Part shown: one piece after another, positions 8,984-16,359 of the stretch
Numbering within the stretch: the stretch's first letter is position 1
Layout: every line of letters starts with the position of its first letter
NCBI RefSeq assembly: GCF_000956505.1
Contig: NZ_JYIX01000039.1
Location: 309,058 to 373,057, forward strand
Source: Microbacterium azadirachtae
GTDB taxonomy: Bacteria > Actinomycetota > Actinomycetes > Actinomycetales > Microbacteriaceae
Direction of reading: 5' to 3'
Length of the DNA: 64,000 nucleotides
The notes under the pieces: generated by a model
Told to the model about the DNA's origin: nothing
What the model saw: the letters and a program-made list of their open reading frames with translations, nothing else
Database searches by the model: none
Translations under genes and position numbers: made by a program

Positions 8984-10243
8984 TTACTTGGTCAGAGCTT
9001 CCAGGTTCTTCTGCGCGGCGTCGAGGATCGCCTTCGGGTCGCCGGTCGCGAGCGAGCCGAGCTTGCCGTTGAAGTCGGTCACGACGTCGCTCGCGCCCTT
9101 GGCCGTGGGCACGCCCTGGGCGTAGTCCGCGCCGTTCAGGAACGGGACGAGCGGTGCGTTGTCCTTCTTCCACTGGTCCGCGGCCGACTTGATCGACGGC
9201 ATCGGGCCGAACGCCTTCGAGAAGGCGAGCTGGCTGTCGGCGCTGGTCAGGTGCTCGACGAGGTCGAGAGCAGCCTTCTGGTTCTTGCTGTCGGCGGAGA
9301 TGCCCCAGCAGTTCGTGAACTGCAGCGTGCCCTTCTTGCCGTCGGGGCCGGCGGGCAGCTCGACCGCCTTGTACTTCACGGTCGGGTAATCGCTGGTCAT
9401 GGCGCCGGTGATCCAGTTGCCCTCCACGACCATCGCGGCCTTCTGGGTGCCGAGGGCCTCGCCGCCCCAGCCGGATCCGAGATCGGCCGCGAACTTCATC
9501 GAGCCGTCGTTGAGCAGGCCCTTGAGGTAGTCGAGCGCCTTCACGTTGCCCTCGGCGTCGGCGGTGGCCTTGGTGGAGTCGGCGTTCATGAGACCGCCGC
9601 CGGCGGCGACCATGAAGGCGCCGACGCGGGCGTATTCGCCGCTCATCGAGAGCCCCACGTGTCCGTCGGCGGTGAGCTTCTTCGAGACGGCCGCGAGCTC
9701 GTCCCAGGTCTTGGGGATGTCGGCGTCGGTGAGCCCCGCCTGCGTCCACATGTCGGTGTTGATGACCAGCTGCAGCGTGGAGAAGTCCTTCGGCGCGCAG
9801 TAGAGCTTGCCGTCGTAGGTGAAGGACTTGAGCAGGCTCGGGTAGAAGTCGTCCTTGTTCTTGAGCTGGTCGCCGTACGCGAGCAGGGATCCGTTCGACG
9901 CGTATCCGGCGAGGGCGTCGGTGGACTGGTAGAACACGTCAGCGGGGGAGCCGGAGGCGAATCCCTGCGAGAGCTGCTGGTTGAGGTCGCTCGCCGCGGT
10001 CACGGTCGCCTTGACGCCCGAGGTCTTCGACCACGCGGAGACCGCGTCGTTGACGGCCTTGGTCTCGGCGTCGCCGGACGATCCGATGAGGATGCTCAGC
10101 GGCTTGTCGGACGAGGTGAGCGTCGAGTCTCCGGTGGCGCTCCCGCCGCCGGAGAACCCGGAACCGCATCCGGTGAGGGCGATCGCGCCCGCGAGGACGA
10201 GCGCCCCGGCCCCGATCGCGGCGCGTGTGCTGTGCCGTGTCAT
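8984..10243 (-). CDS. Sugar ABC transporter substrate-binding lipoprotein
   Basis: 419-residue extracellular solute-binding protein (family 1, maltose-binding fold) anchored as a lipoprotein. It has a basic N-terminus, a hydrophobic stretch at about 10-23 and a lipobox LTGC, followed by a Gly/Ser-rich linker. The mature part has family text such as PKDFSTLQLVINTDMWTQAGL and GNWITGAMTSDYPTVK. It is the first gene of the operon running left to 4306 and is divergent from the LacI regulator at 10420. It should deliver an oligosaccharide to the two permeases; the ligand is unknown. Confidence 0.92.
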   Translation of the reverse strand: MTRHSTRAAIGAGALVLAGAIALTGCGSGFSGGGSATGDSTLTSSDKPLSILIGSSGDAETKAVNDAVSAWSKTSGVKATVTAASDLNQQLSQGFASGSPADVFYQSTDALAGYASNGSLLAYGDQLKNKDDFYPSLLKSFTYDGKLYCAPKDFSTLQLVINTDMWTQAGLTDADIPKTWDELAAVSKKLTADGHVGLSMSGEYARVGAFMVAAGGGLMNADSTKATADAEGNVKALDYLKGLLNDGSMKFAADLGSGWGGEALGTQKAAMVVEGNWITGAMTSDYPTVKYKAVELPAGPDGKKGTLQFTNCWGISADSKNQKAALDLVEHLTSADSQLAFSKAFGPMPSIKSAADQWKKDNAPLVPFLNGADYAQGVPTAKGASDVVTDFNGKLGSLATGDPKAILDAAQKNLEALTK

Positions 10244-10313
10244 GTCTCTTCTCCCTTGATGAGCATCGGTGAGGATGTGTGCTTCTGGTGACGACAGGAC
10301 GTCGTCGTAGAAA

Positions 10314-10327
10314 TTTGAACGATCAAA
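10314..10327. promoter_or_regulatory. Probable LacI-family operator
   Basis: TTTGAACGATCAAA is a palindrome with one central mismatch (arms TTTGA and TCAAA) and a CG at the centre, the layout usual for LacI/GalR operators. It is AT-rich in a GC-rich gap, 71 bp before the binding-protein start and 93 bp before the lacI-type gene. It could therefore control both divergent transcripts. Confidence 0.65.
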
Positions 10328-10419
10328 CTCTGTGTCGAATACGCTAGGCGGCAGGAGCCCGGGGTGTCAAGGTGGGAAGGTGGTCCCGGGTCCGGGACCG
10401 GATCCGCGGAGGGAGAGAC

Positions 10420-11415
10420 ATGGTCAGGACGCCGACCGTCGAAGACGTGGCGCTGCGCGCCGGTGTGTCGCGGCAGACCGTGTCGAACGTGCTGAACACG
10501 CCGACCATCGTGAAGCCCGCCACGCGCGAGCGCGTGCAGCAGGCCATCGTCGAGCTCGGCTACCGACGTCATGCCGCAGCCCGTCAGTTGCGCACCCGCC
10601 GCAGTTCGACGATAGGTATCCACCTGGATCCCTACGTCGGCGGCGTCTCCGGCGTCGTGCTGGACCGCTTCGTGCACGCCCTCACCGAACGCGCGAGCGA
10701 GCGCGGCATGCGCATGCTCGTGTACGCCGCCCGCACGGCCGGCGACGAGATCGCCCGGCTCGCCGAGCTCTGGGAGGGCTCCGAGATCGACGCCGCGATC
10801 ATCACCGGCACGTTCCACGGCGACCCGCGCACTCGCTGGCTGGGCGAGGCCCGGCTGCCTTTCGTCGCGTTCGGCCGCCCCTGGGGCGAGGACGACCTCG
10901 CGGCCCCCGAGCATCTGTGGGTCGACGTCGACGGCGCCGCCGGCACGCGCGCCGCCACGGAGCACGCGCTGGGTTTCGGACCGAGGGTCGCGTTCCTGGG
11001 CTGGCCGACGGGCTCGGGCACCGGCGACGATCGCGAACGCGGCTGGCGCGAGGCGATGGCCGCGGCCGGAGCCAAGGGCCCGCGGTGGACCACCGAGGAG
11101 GACGTCGCGAGGGCGCGGGCCGTGGTGGCGGGCGCGGGCGTGGACGTGGACGCGGTGGTCTGCGCGAGCGACTCCCTCGCGATCGGTGCGCTCCTCGCGC
11201 AGGCGGGGGGATCCGCGAGGGTGCCCGTGATCGGCTTCGACAACACGCCGACCGCCGAGGCGCTCGGCTTCTCGAGCGTGGAGCAGCGCCCCGAGGACGT
11301 CGCGGCGGCGACGCTGGAGCTGCTCATGGGCCCGACCGGCGAGGCGGTGACCCCGCGGGATGTGCGGGCGGGCACCGCGCACGCGCTGATCGAGCCGCGC
11401 CTCGTCGTCCGCTAG
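10420..11415 (+). CDS. LacI-family transcriptional regulator
   Basis: 331-residue sugar-responsive repressor. The helix-turn-helix is at residues 4-24 (TPTVEDVALRAGVSRQTVSN), then the hinge helix (HAAARQLRTRRS). A periplasmic-binding-like effector domain follows, with IGIHLDPYVGG, CASDSLAIGAL and VIGFDNTP as family marks. The ATG at 10420, preceded by GGGAGAG, is chosen because it begins directly before the DNA-binding domain. It is divergent from the sugar operon at 10243-4306 and presumably represses it by binding the palindrome at 10314-10327. Confidence 0.92.
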   Translation: MVRTPTVEDVALRAGVSRQTVSNVLNTPTIVKPATRERVQQAIVELGYRRHAAARQLRTRRSSTIGIHLDPYVGGVSGVVLDRFVHALTERASERGMRMLVYAARTAGDEIARLAELWEGSEIDAAIITGTFHGDPRTRWLGEARLPFVAFGRPWGEDDLAAPEHLWVDVDGAAGTRAATEHALGFGPRVAFLGWPTGSGTGDDRERGWREAMAAAGAKGPRWTTEEDVARARAVVAGAGVDVDAVVCASDSLAIGALLAQAGGSARVPVIGFDNTPTAEALGFSSVEQRPEDVAAATLELLMGPTGEAVTPRDVRAGTAHALIEPRLVVR

Positions 11416-11506
11416 CGGGGCGGCGGGACGGGCCGCGCCGCATCGTGCGCGGGAGCGGATCCGGATCCGTCGCCCGCGACCGCAGGATCGGGCATAGCGT
11501 GGAGGC

Positions 11507-12154
11507 ATGGCACGGATCCTGATCTTCGGCGGCCACGGCAAGGTGGCCCTCCTGCTCGAACCCCTCCTCACGGCACGCGGCGACCAGGTGACCGCGGTGA
11601 TCCGCGATGCCGGTCAGATCGACGACGTGCGGGCGACAGGGGCGGATCCCGTCGTCTTCGACGCCGAATCCGCATCGCGGGAGGCGATGGCGACGCTGAT
11701 CGCCGACCACGACGCGGTCGTGTGGTCGGCCGGCGCGGGAGGCGGATCCGCGGAGCGCACCATCGCCGTCGACCTCGACGCCGCGGTCCGGTCCATGGCG
11801 GCGGCGGCCGACGCCGGCGTCGGCCGGTACGTGATGGTGTCGTACTTCGGGTCCTCGCCTGCGCACGGGATCCCCGCGACGGACTCGTTCCACGCCTACG
11901 CCGAGGCGAAGGCCGCGGCCGATGAGGCACTGCGTGCGACGGCGCTCGACTGGACCGTGCTCGGACCGAGCCGGCTGACGCTCGAGGCGCCGACAGGCCG
12001 GATCGACGCGACGTCGGAGACCTCGGGCAGCGTCTCTCGCGCCGACGTCGCTCAGGTGATCGCGCAGACGCTCGTCGAGCCGGCGACCATCCGTCGCACG
12101 ATCCGGTTCAACGAAGGGGATCGGCCGATCGACCAGGCGCTGCGGGAGCTCTGA
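11507..12154 (+). CDS. NAD(P)H-binding SDR-like protein
   Basis: 215-residue atypical short-chain dehydrogenase/NAD(P)-binding protein of the YwnB/BLVRB-like group. The Rossmann motif is close to the N-terminus (ILIFGGHGKVALLL), an acidic segment VVFDAESAS follows beta-3, and VWSAGAGGG and YVMVSYFGSS come next. A complete YxxxK catalytic pair is not evident beyond HAYAEAKAAAD. Substrate unknown. It stands alone between the lacI-type gene and a convergent pair, with 14 bp between its stop and the stop of the next gene. Confidence 0.8.
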   Translation: MARILIFGGHGKVALLLEPLLTARGDQVTAVIRDAGQIDDVRATGADPVVFDAESASREAMATLIADHDAVVWSAGAGGGSAERTIAVDLDAAVRSMAAAADAGVGRYVMVSYFGSSPAHGIPATDSFHAYAEAKAAADEALRATALDWTVLGPSRLTLEAPTGRIDATSETSGSVSRADVAQVIAQTLVEPATIRRTIRFNEGDRPIDQALREL

Positions 12155-12168
12155 GGGGCGCGCCGCGC

Positions 12169-12543
12169 TCAGCCGCGGTCGAGGAGAGCCAGGGCGATCC
12201 TGTCCAGGGCCCACACGGCGAACAGGACAGCGCCCGCGAGGCCGAGTCCGCTCGGCCAGAGCGCGGCGCCGACCGCGCCGAAGAGCAGCGCCTCCAGGCA
12301 CAGCCTTCCCGCGGCGCGGATGTCGAGGCGCGCCTTCGGCGACAGCAGCAGGCCCCAGACCAGTGCGATCAGGGCGACCGCTACGACGGCCACCACCCAA
12401 CCCGGCCAGCCGGGCAGGAGCCGCACCGCGGCGATCGCGGCGCCGGCCAGCAGCGCGAGCTCGATCAGGAACCGCAGCCCCAGGGCGACGCGCAGGGCAG
12501 CGCCGCCCTCGAGGAACGGATCGCGTACGGGACGATCGCTCAT
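12169..12543 (-). CDS. YrdB-like small membrane protein (DUF2568)
   Basis: 124 residues with about four hydrophobic segments: roughly residues 20-40, 45-66, 82-100 and 103-120. The pattern ALGLRFLIELALLAG ... VWGLLLSPKARL ... RLCLEALLFGAVGAAL matches the DUF2568/YrdB family, whose function is unknown. Its ATG is 7 bp after the hutG stop, so it is probably co-transcribed with hutG, though a link to histidine use is not known. Confidence 0.8.
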   Translation of the reverse strand: MSDRPVRDPFLEGGAALRVALGLRFLIELALLAGAAIAAVRLLPGWPGWVVAVVAVALIALVWGLLLSPKARLDIRAAGRLCLEALLFGAVGAALWPSGLGLAGAVLFAVWALDRIALALLDRG

Positions 12544-12550
12544 GGCGGGA

Positions 12551-13453
12551 TCAGCCTCGGCCCGCCAGTGCGGCGAGCAGCTCCAGCACGCAGAGCGCGG
12601 CGAGGCGCACGGTGCGTGCATCCTCGTCGTCGGCCGTCGCGTCCACCTCGGCGATGTCGGCGCTGACCACGCGGGGGTCTCCGGCGATGCCGCGCACGAG
12701 CGCGCGCAGCTCCCACGCCGCGAATCCGCCGGGCACGCTCGCGGGGCATCCCGGGGTCGCGGCGCGGTCGCACGCGTCCACGTCGATGTCGAGGTGCACC
12801 CGGGAAGCATTGCCGGCCCCGGCGATCTCGAGCGCCTCCGCGACCACGTCCTCGATCCCGCGGCGGCGCACCTCGTCCAGGGTGATGACGCGGATGCCCC
12901 AGTCCGCGGCGCGCTGCGCGTAGGCGGCGGAGTTCGCGAAGTCCGCGATGCCGATCTGCACGATCCGGCGCGGATCGATCGCGGATCCCTCAGGGGCGTC
13001 CTCGACGAGTCTGCGCACCGGGGAGCCGTTCGAGACCCCGTCGCGCAGGTCGAAGTGCGCGTCGATCGTGATGAGGCCGTCCGCGCCCGCTCCGAGCGCG
13101 ACGGGGTAGGTGAGCGAGTTGTCGCCGCCGAGTGCGACCACGAGCCGAGACGCCGCGGCGAGCTCGGAGACGCGGGCGATCGTGCGGGCGATGCCGTCGT
13201 CGCCGTCGGGCTCGTGCACGTCGCCCGCATCGGCGATCCGCAGCGCCTCGTTCAGGTCGACGATCGGCGGGCCCATCAGGGTCGGGCTGTATCGGCGCAG
13301 GGCGTCGCGGATCGCCGCCGGCGTCGCGTGCGCGCCCGTGGGGGACAGCGAGGTGCGCCAGGTCGGCACGCCGAGCAGGACCGCATCGGCGGGCGTGCCG
13401 AAGGCGGGCCAGTCGCCGCCGCGGGGCCAGAGGGGATCGTGCGAGAGTGCCAT
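12551..13453 (-). CDS. hutG: Formimidoylglutamase (arginase/agmatinase family)
   Basis: Probably hydrolyses N-formimino-L-glutamate to glutamate and formamide, the last step after hutI. It is a 300-residue ureohydrolase with the binuclear manganese signatures GGDNS, DAHFDLRDG and HLDIDVDACDRAATPG in order. The ATG at 13453 (MALSHDPLWPRGG) follows an AAGGGA ribosome-binding site; the longer frame upstream is not homologous-looking. Agmatinase or another guanidino hydrolase is the main alternative, and proximity to hutHUI favours hutG. It is on the opposite strand and about 8 kb from hutI, separated by the sugar operon. Confidence 0.85.
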   Translation of the reverse strand: MALSHDPLWPRGGDWPAFGTPADAVLLGVPTWRTSLSPTGAHATPAAIRDALRRYSPTLMGPPIVDLNEALRIADAGDVHEPDGDDGIARTIARVSELAAASRLVVALGGDNSLTYPVALGAGADGLITIDAHFDLRDGVSNGSPVRRLVEDAPEGSAIDPRRIVQIGIADFANSAAYAQRAADWGIRVITLDEVRRRGIEDVVAEALEIAGAGNASRVHLDIDVDACDRAATPGCPASVPGGFAAWELRALVRGIAGDPRVVSADIAEVDATADDEDARTVRLAALCVLELLAALAGRG

Positions 13454-13534
13454 GAGGAGTCCCTTCCCGGAGCGCGATCGGCATTCGTTGAACAGCGTGC
13501 CACGGCGCGGGCTCCGCGGCGGGATGCCACCGCG

Positions 13535-13562
13535 GGCGGTGTCTGGTGTGCGAGACACCGCC
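13535..13562. promoter_or_regulatory. Stem-loop upstream of hutG
   Basis: A perfect 10-bp inverted repeat (GGCGGTGTCT at 13535-13544 with AGACACCGCC at 13553-13562) has an 8-nt loop. It lies 82 bp before the hutG start and 118 bp after the DUF559 gene stop. It may be the terminator of that gene or an operator for hutG; sequence alone does not decide. Confidence 0.5.
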
Positions 13563-13598
13563 CGATCGGCGGCAGGTGCCGCGCGCGGCTCGGAGACC

Positions 13599-13685
13599 GC
13601 GACGATCTGCACACACCGCGACGATCCGCACACGGAATAGCCGGATCCGTGTGTCGATCGTGACGTCGTGTGCACATCGTCACAG
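13599..13685. repeat. Direct repeat, left copy flanking the DUF559 gene
   Basis: It contains GCGACGATCTGCACAC, then GCGACGATCCGCACAC, then a GCCGGATCC core and GTGTGCACATCGTCAC. The outer parts are inverted relative to each other, so the unit is itself a quasi-palindrome. The same order recurs at 14600-14687 in the same orientation, although the right halves are less alike. The left copy covers the 3' end (stop) of the DUF559 gene. Confidence 0.65.
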
Positions 13686-14501
13686 CCCGCGGAGCGCGGC
13701 GAGGATCGCGGCCTGCACGGACGGCCAGTCGTGCACGACCTGGGCGTAGTCGAAGCGGAGGGTGCGGTACCCGAGGCGAGCAGCGGCGGCGTCGCGCAGG
13801 AGATCCTTATGCCGCTTGGCCGGACTCGCGTGATTCTCCTTGCCGTCGACCTCGATGATGAGCCGGCCGATGGTGAAGTCGACCTTGCCGACCCCGTCGA
13901 TGCGCACCTGACACTCGAGGTGCAGCCCGATCGCGTGCAATCTCAGTCGCAGCAGCGATTCCAGCCCGCTGTCCGCGTCGCGCCGCGCAAGGGCCAGGAG
14001 CCAGCGCGCCGAGGCGGGCAGAGCTTCACGGATCCGTCGGCGCACGGCGGGCGGCAGCAGTCCCTTTCGCCAGGCTGACTCGTACGCGGCGAAGAACGCC
14101 TCGTCTCCCGCGCAGAGCCGAAGATGCAGGAGCGCCGTTCCGACGTCGGTCCGGCCGAGAGGCGGAGTCCCGCGATAGTAGTGGGGCACGCAGGCGCAGT
14201 GCGGATGCGTCAGACCATGCCGCCCCGCGCCCAGCCAGACATGCGGCGCTGTGACATCGGGCAGCACCCAGATCCCTCGCGCCTTCAGCACGCTCGCGCA
14301 GGCGAGGGCGCCGCCGTGCGCGACGGCCGCGCGCACGTCCGCATCGACCGGGCCTATGGCGAACACGCCGTCGCGCAGGCGGTCGATCGCGCCTCGCTCC
14401 ACGGCGCGAGCGAGCGTCGAGCGCGTGAAGCCGAGCCGCTGCAGGTCCGCGCCGCGCGCGATCCCGCCGCGACGTCGGATGGTGTCGACCAGGGAGAGCA
14501 T
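13680..14501 (-). CDS. DUF559 (Vsr-like nuclease fold) protein with AbiEi-type N-terminal domain
   Basis: 273 residues. The N-terminal part (about 1-60, MLSLVDTIRRRGGIARGADL) looks like the winged-helix domain of AbiEi-type antitoxin proteins. The C-terminal ~100 residues have the DUF559 endonuclease-like core GKVDFTIGRLIIEVDGKENH, then KDLLRDAAAARLGYRTLRF, resembling the restriction/very-short-patch-repair fold (D, then ExDG). These proteins are common and poorly characterised in actinomycetes. The ATG at 14501 is chosen as it starts the domain; an in-frame extension to 14615 runs into the right direct repeat. No cognate AbiEii partner is present. Confidence 0.75.
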   Translation of the reverse strand: MLSLVDTIRRRGGIARGADLQRLGFTRSTLARAVERGAIDRLRDGVFAIGPVDADVRAAVAHGGALACASVLKARGIWVLPDVTAPHVWLGAGRHGLTHPHCACVPHYYRGTPPLGRTDVGTALLHLRLCAGDEAFFAAYESAWRKGLLPPAVRRRIREALPASARWLLALARRDADSGLESLLRLRLHAIGLHLECQVRIDGVGKVDFTIGRLIIEVDGKENHASPAKRHKDLLRDAAAARLGYRTLRFDYAQVVHDWPSVQAAILAALRGL

Positions 14502-14599
14502 GCCGACAGCGTGCCGGATCCCGGAACGCCGCCGATCGGTGATCCCGTGATCCGTGCACCTCGCGTATCCGCGCCGCCCTGTGGAGGACGATTGCCGGC

Positions 14600-14687
14600 G
14601 CGACGATCCGCACACGCCGCGACGATCAGCACACAGATTGGCCGGATCCTCGCGCTGACTGTGTCATCGTGTGCGAATCATCGCAGC
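14600..14687. repeat. Direct repeat, right copy flanking the DUF559 gene
   Basis: It contains GCGACGATCCGCACAC, GCGACGATCAGCACAC, then GCCGGATCC and GTGTGCGAATCATCGC, in the same order and orientation as 13599-13685. Its ends GCGACGATCCGCACAC and GTGTGCGAATCATCGC are inverse complements with two mismatches. The gene between the two copies forms a cassette of about 1 kb. Confidence 0.65.
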
Positions 14688-14710
14688 TCAAATGGGGCAA
14701 CGGGCTCCGA

Positions 14711-15985
14711 CTACACCGGGATCACGGCATGCGCGACAGCGAAGATCGCGAGCCCCGCGAGCGCTCCGACGACCGTGCCGTTGAGGCGGATGTACTGCAG
14801 GTCGCGGCCGACCATGAGCTCGATCTTCTCCGTGGTCTCGGCGGGATCCCACCGCTCGACGGTGTCGGTGATGATCGAGGCGATGTCGTGCCGGTAGCGG
14901 TCGACGAGGAACACGGCGGCGTCCGTCAGCCAGCCGTCCACGCGCTGCTGCAGCGGATCCTCCGTCGCCAGGCGATCCCCGAGCTCGCCGATCGCCACTG
15001 CGGCCCTGCGGCGCAACCCGCTGTCCGGATCCGCGAGCGCGGCAAGCAGCCCGGTCTTGGCCGCGTTCCACGCCTCGGCGGCCAGCGCGCCCACGCGGGG
15101 GCTGTCGAACAGGGCCGACTTGGCGTTCTCCAGGCGTGCCCTCGTGCCGGGATCGTGCTGCAGGTTGTCCGCGAGTCGGGCGAGATAGCCGTCCAGGGCG
15201 AGGCGGGCCGGGTGGTGTCGGTCCGCCTGCACGGCCCGCACGAAGCGCACCGCCTCGTTGTAGGCGGCCTCGTCCACGAAACGGTGCGCGAGCCGCGGAA
15301 CCCATCCGGGCAGCCGGCGCGAGAGCAGTCCCCTGAACGCGGCGGCGTTGCCGTCCAGCCAGGTCGCGATGCTGTCGACGGCGAGGTCCACCGCACCGCG
15401 ATGGGCGTCGGCCTCGACGATGCGCTCCAGCCACGTGCCCGCGGGCGTTCCCCACTCCGGTTCCACCAGGTGCTCGCGCGCGAGCTCCGCGATCACGCTC
15501 TGCACGTCGTCGTCGCTCAAGGCGCGCAGCAGGGCGGCGGCGATCGTCGATCCCTCGGTGGCGACCCGCTCCGCGTGCGCGGGCGCGCGCAGCCAGGATC
15601 CGAGCCGCGCGGCGATCGAGGTCTCGGACAGCTTCGTGCGCACGACCTCGGCGGAGAGGAAGTTCGTCTCGACGAACTCGCCGAGCGAGCGTCCGATCTC
15701 GTCCTTGCGGTTGGGGATGATCGCGGTGTGCGGGATCGGCAGCCCGAGCGGCCGGCGGAACAGGGCCGTCACGGCGAACCAGTCGGCCAGGGCGCCCACC
15801 ATGCCGCCTTCCGCGGCGGCGCGCACGTACGCGAGCCACGGATAGCGGGCCTGCAGCCAGAACGCCACCACGAAGGCGACGGCCATGAGCCCGAGCGCGG
15901 CGAGCGCGACGGCCTTCATCCGCCGGAGCGCGCGCAGGCGTTCCAGATCCGCGGGGGACAGCAGTGCTTCACGGGCGCGAGCCAT
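14711..15985 (-). CDS. DUF445 membrane-associated protein
   Basis: 424 residues of the DUF445 (YheB/YjiN-like) family. There is one hydrophobic segment near the N-terminus (about 24-44, AVALAALGLMAVAFVVAFWL), the hallmark GGMVGALADWFAVTALFRRP, and IPHTAIIPNRKDEIGRSLGEFV. A long helical middle follows, then a C-terminal segment (DLQYIRLNGTVVGALAGLAIF) that enters the membrane again. Function unknown. It starts at the ATG at 15985 in a 53-bp gap shared with the divergent CsoR-type gene. Confidence 0.88.
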   Translation of the reverse strand: MARAREALLSPADLERLRALRRMKAVALAALGLMAVAFVVAFWLQARYPWLAYVRAAAEGGMVGALADWFAVTALFRRPLGLPIPHTAIIPNRKDEIGRSLGEFVETNFLSAEVVRTKLSETSIAARLGSWLRAPAHAERVATEGSTIAAALLRALSDDDVQSVIAELAREHLVEPEWGTPAGTWLERIVEADAHRGAVDLAVDSIATWLDGNAAAFRGLLSRRLPGWVPRLAHRFVDEAAYNEAVRFVRAVQADRHHPARLALDGYLARLADNLQHDPGTRARLENAKSALFDSPRVGALAAEAWNAAKTGLLAALADPDSGLRRRAAVAIGELGDRLATEDPLQQRVDGWLTDAAVFLVDRYRHDIASIITDTVERWDPAETTEKIELMVGRDLQYIRLNGTVVGALAGLAIFAVAHAVIPV

Positions 15986-16038
15986 GCGCCCATCCTTGCA
16001 GAGCCCCATCCCACGAGGCGGGCGGTACTCTCTACCTC

Positions 16039-16311
16039 GTGATCGAAGACATCAAGAAGCGCGCCCTGCACCGCACCAGCATCCTCGAGGGACAGCTCCG
16101 CGGCGTCGCGAAGATGATCGAGAACGAGGAGTACTGCATGGACATCATCGCGCAGTCCCGGGCCATCCAGAAGGCGCTCGCGTCGCTCGACAAGCTCCTT
16201 CTGGAGAACCACCTGCGCACTCATGTGACCCACATGTTCGAGCAGGGCGGCGATGAGCGCGAGCAGGCCGTCGCCGAGGTCCTCAAGGTCTACGACGTCG
16301 GCAGCCGCTGA
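16039..16311 (+). CDS. CsoR/RcnR-family metal-sensing regulator
   Basis: 90-residue all-helical repressor of the DUF156 (CsoR/FrmR/RcnR) family, read from GTG at 16039. Family core: KKRALHRTSILEGQLRGVAKMIENEEYC. The metal ligands differ from copper sensors: Cys33, His58 and His62 (ENHLRTHVTH), with another His at 65. CsoR copper sensors normally have Cys-His-Cys, whereas Cys-His-His resembles the nickel/cobalt sensor RcnR. No metal transporter is next to it. It may regulate itself and the divergent DUF445 gene from the 53-bp gap. Confidence 0.88.
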   Translation: MIEDIKKRALHRTSILEGQLRGVAKMIENEEYCMDIIAQSRAIQKALASLDKLLLENHLRTHVTHMFEQGGDEREQAVAEVLKVYDVGSR

Positions 16312-16321
16312 CGCGAGAAGC

Positions 16322-16345
16322 GCGCGCCGGCCGATGCCGACGCGC
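16322..16345. terminator. Candidate bidirectional terminator hairpin
   Basis: GCGCGCCGGC and GCCGACGCGC form a 10-bp stem with one mismatch and a 4-nt loop, between the convergent CsoR-type gene (stop 16311) and the MFS gene (stop 16360). No T-run follows. Confidence 0.45.
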
Positions 16346-16359
16346 GCCTCGGAGGACTG

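Noticed and set aside
13599..14687. Insertion sequence
   Set aside because: Flanking repeats are direct, no transposase gene or target duplication is visible; kept only as a repeat-flanked cassette.
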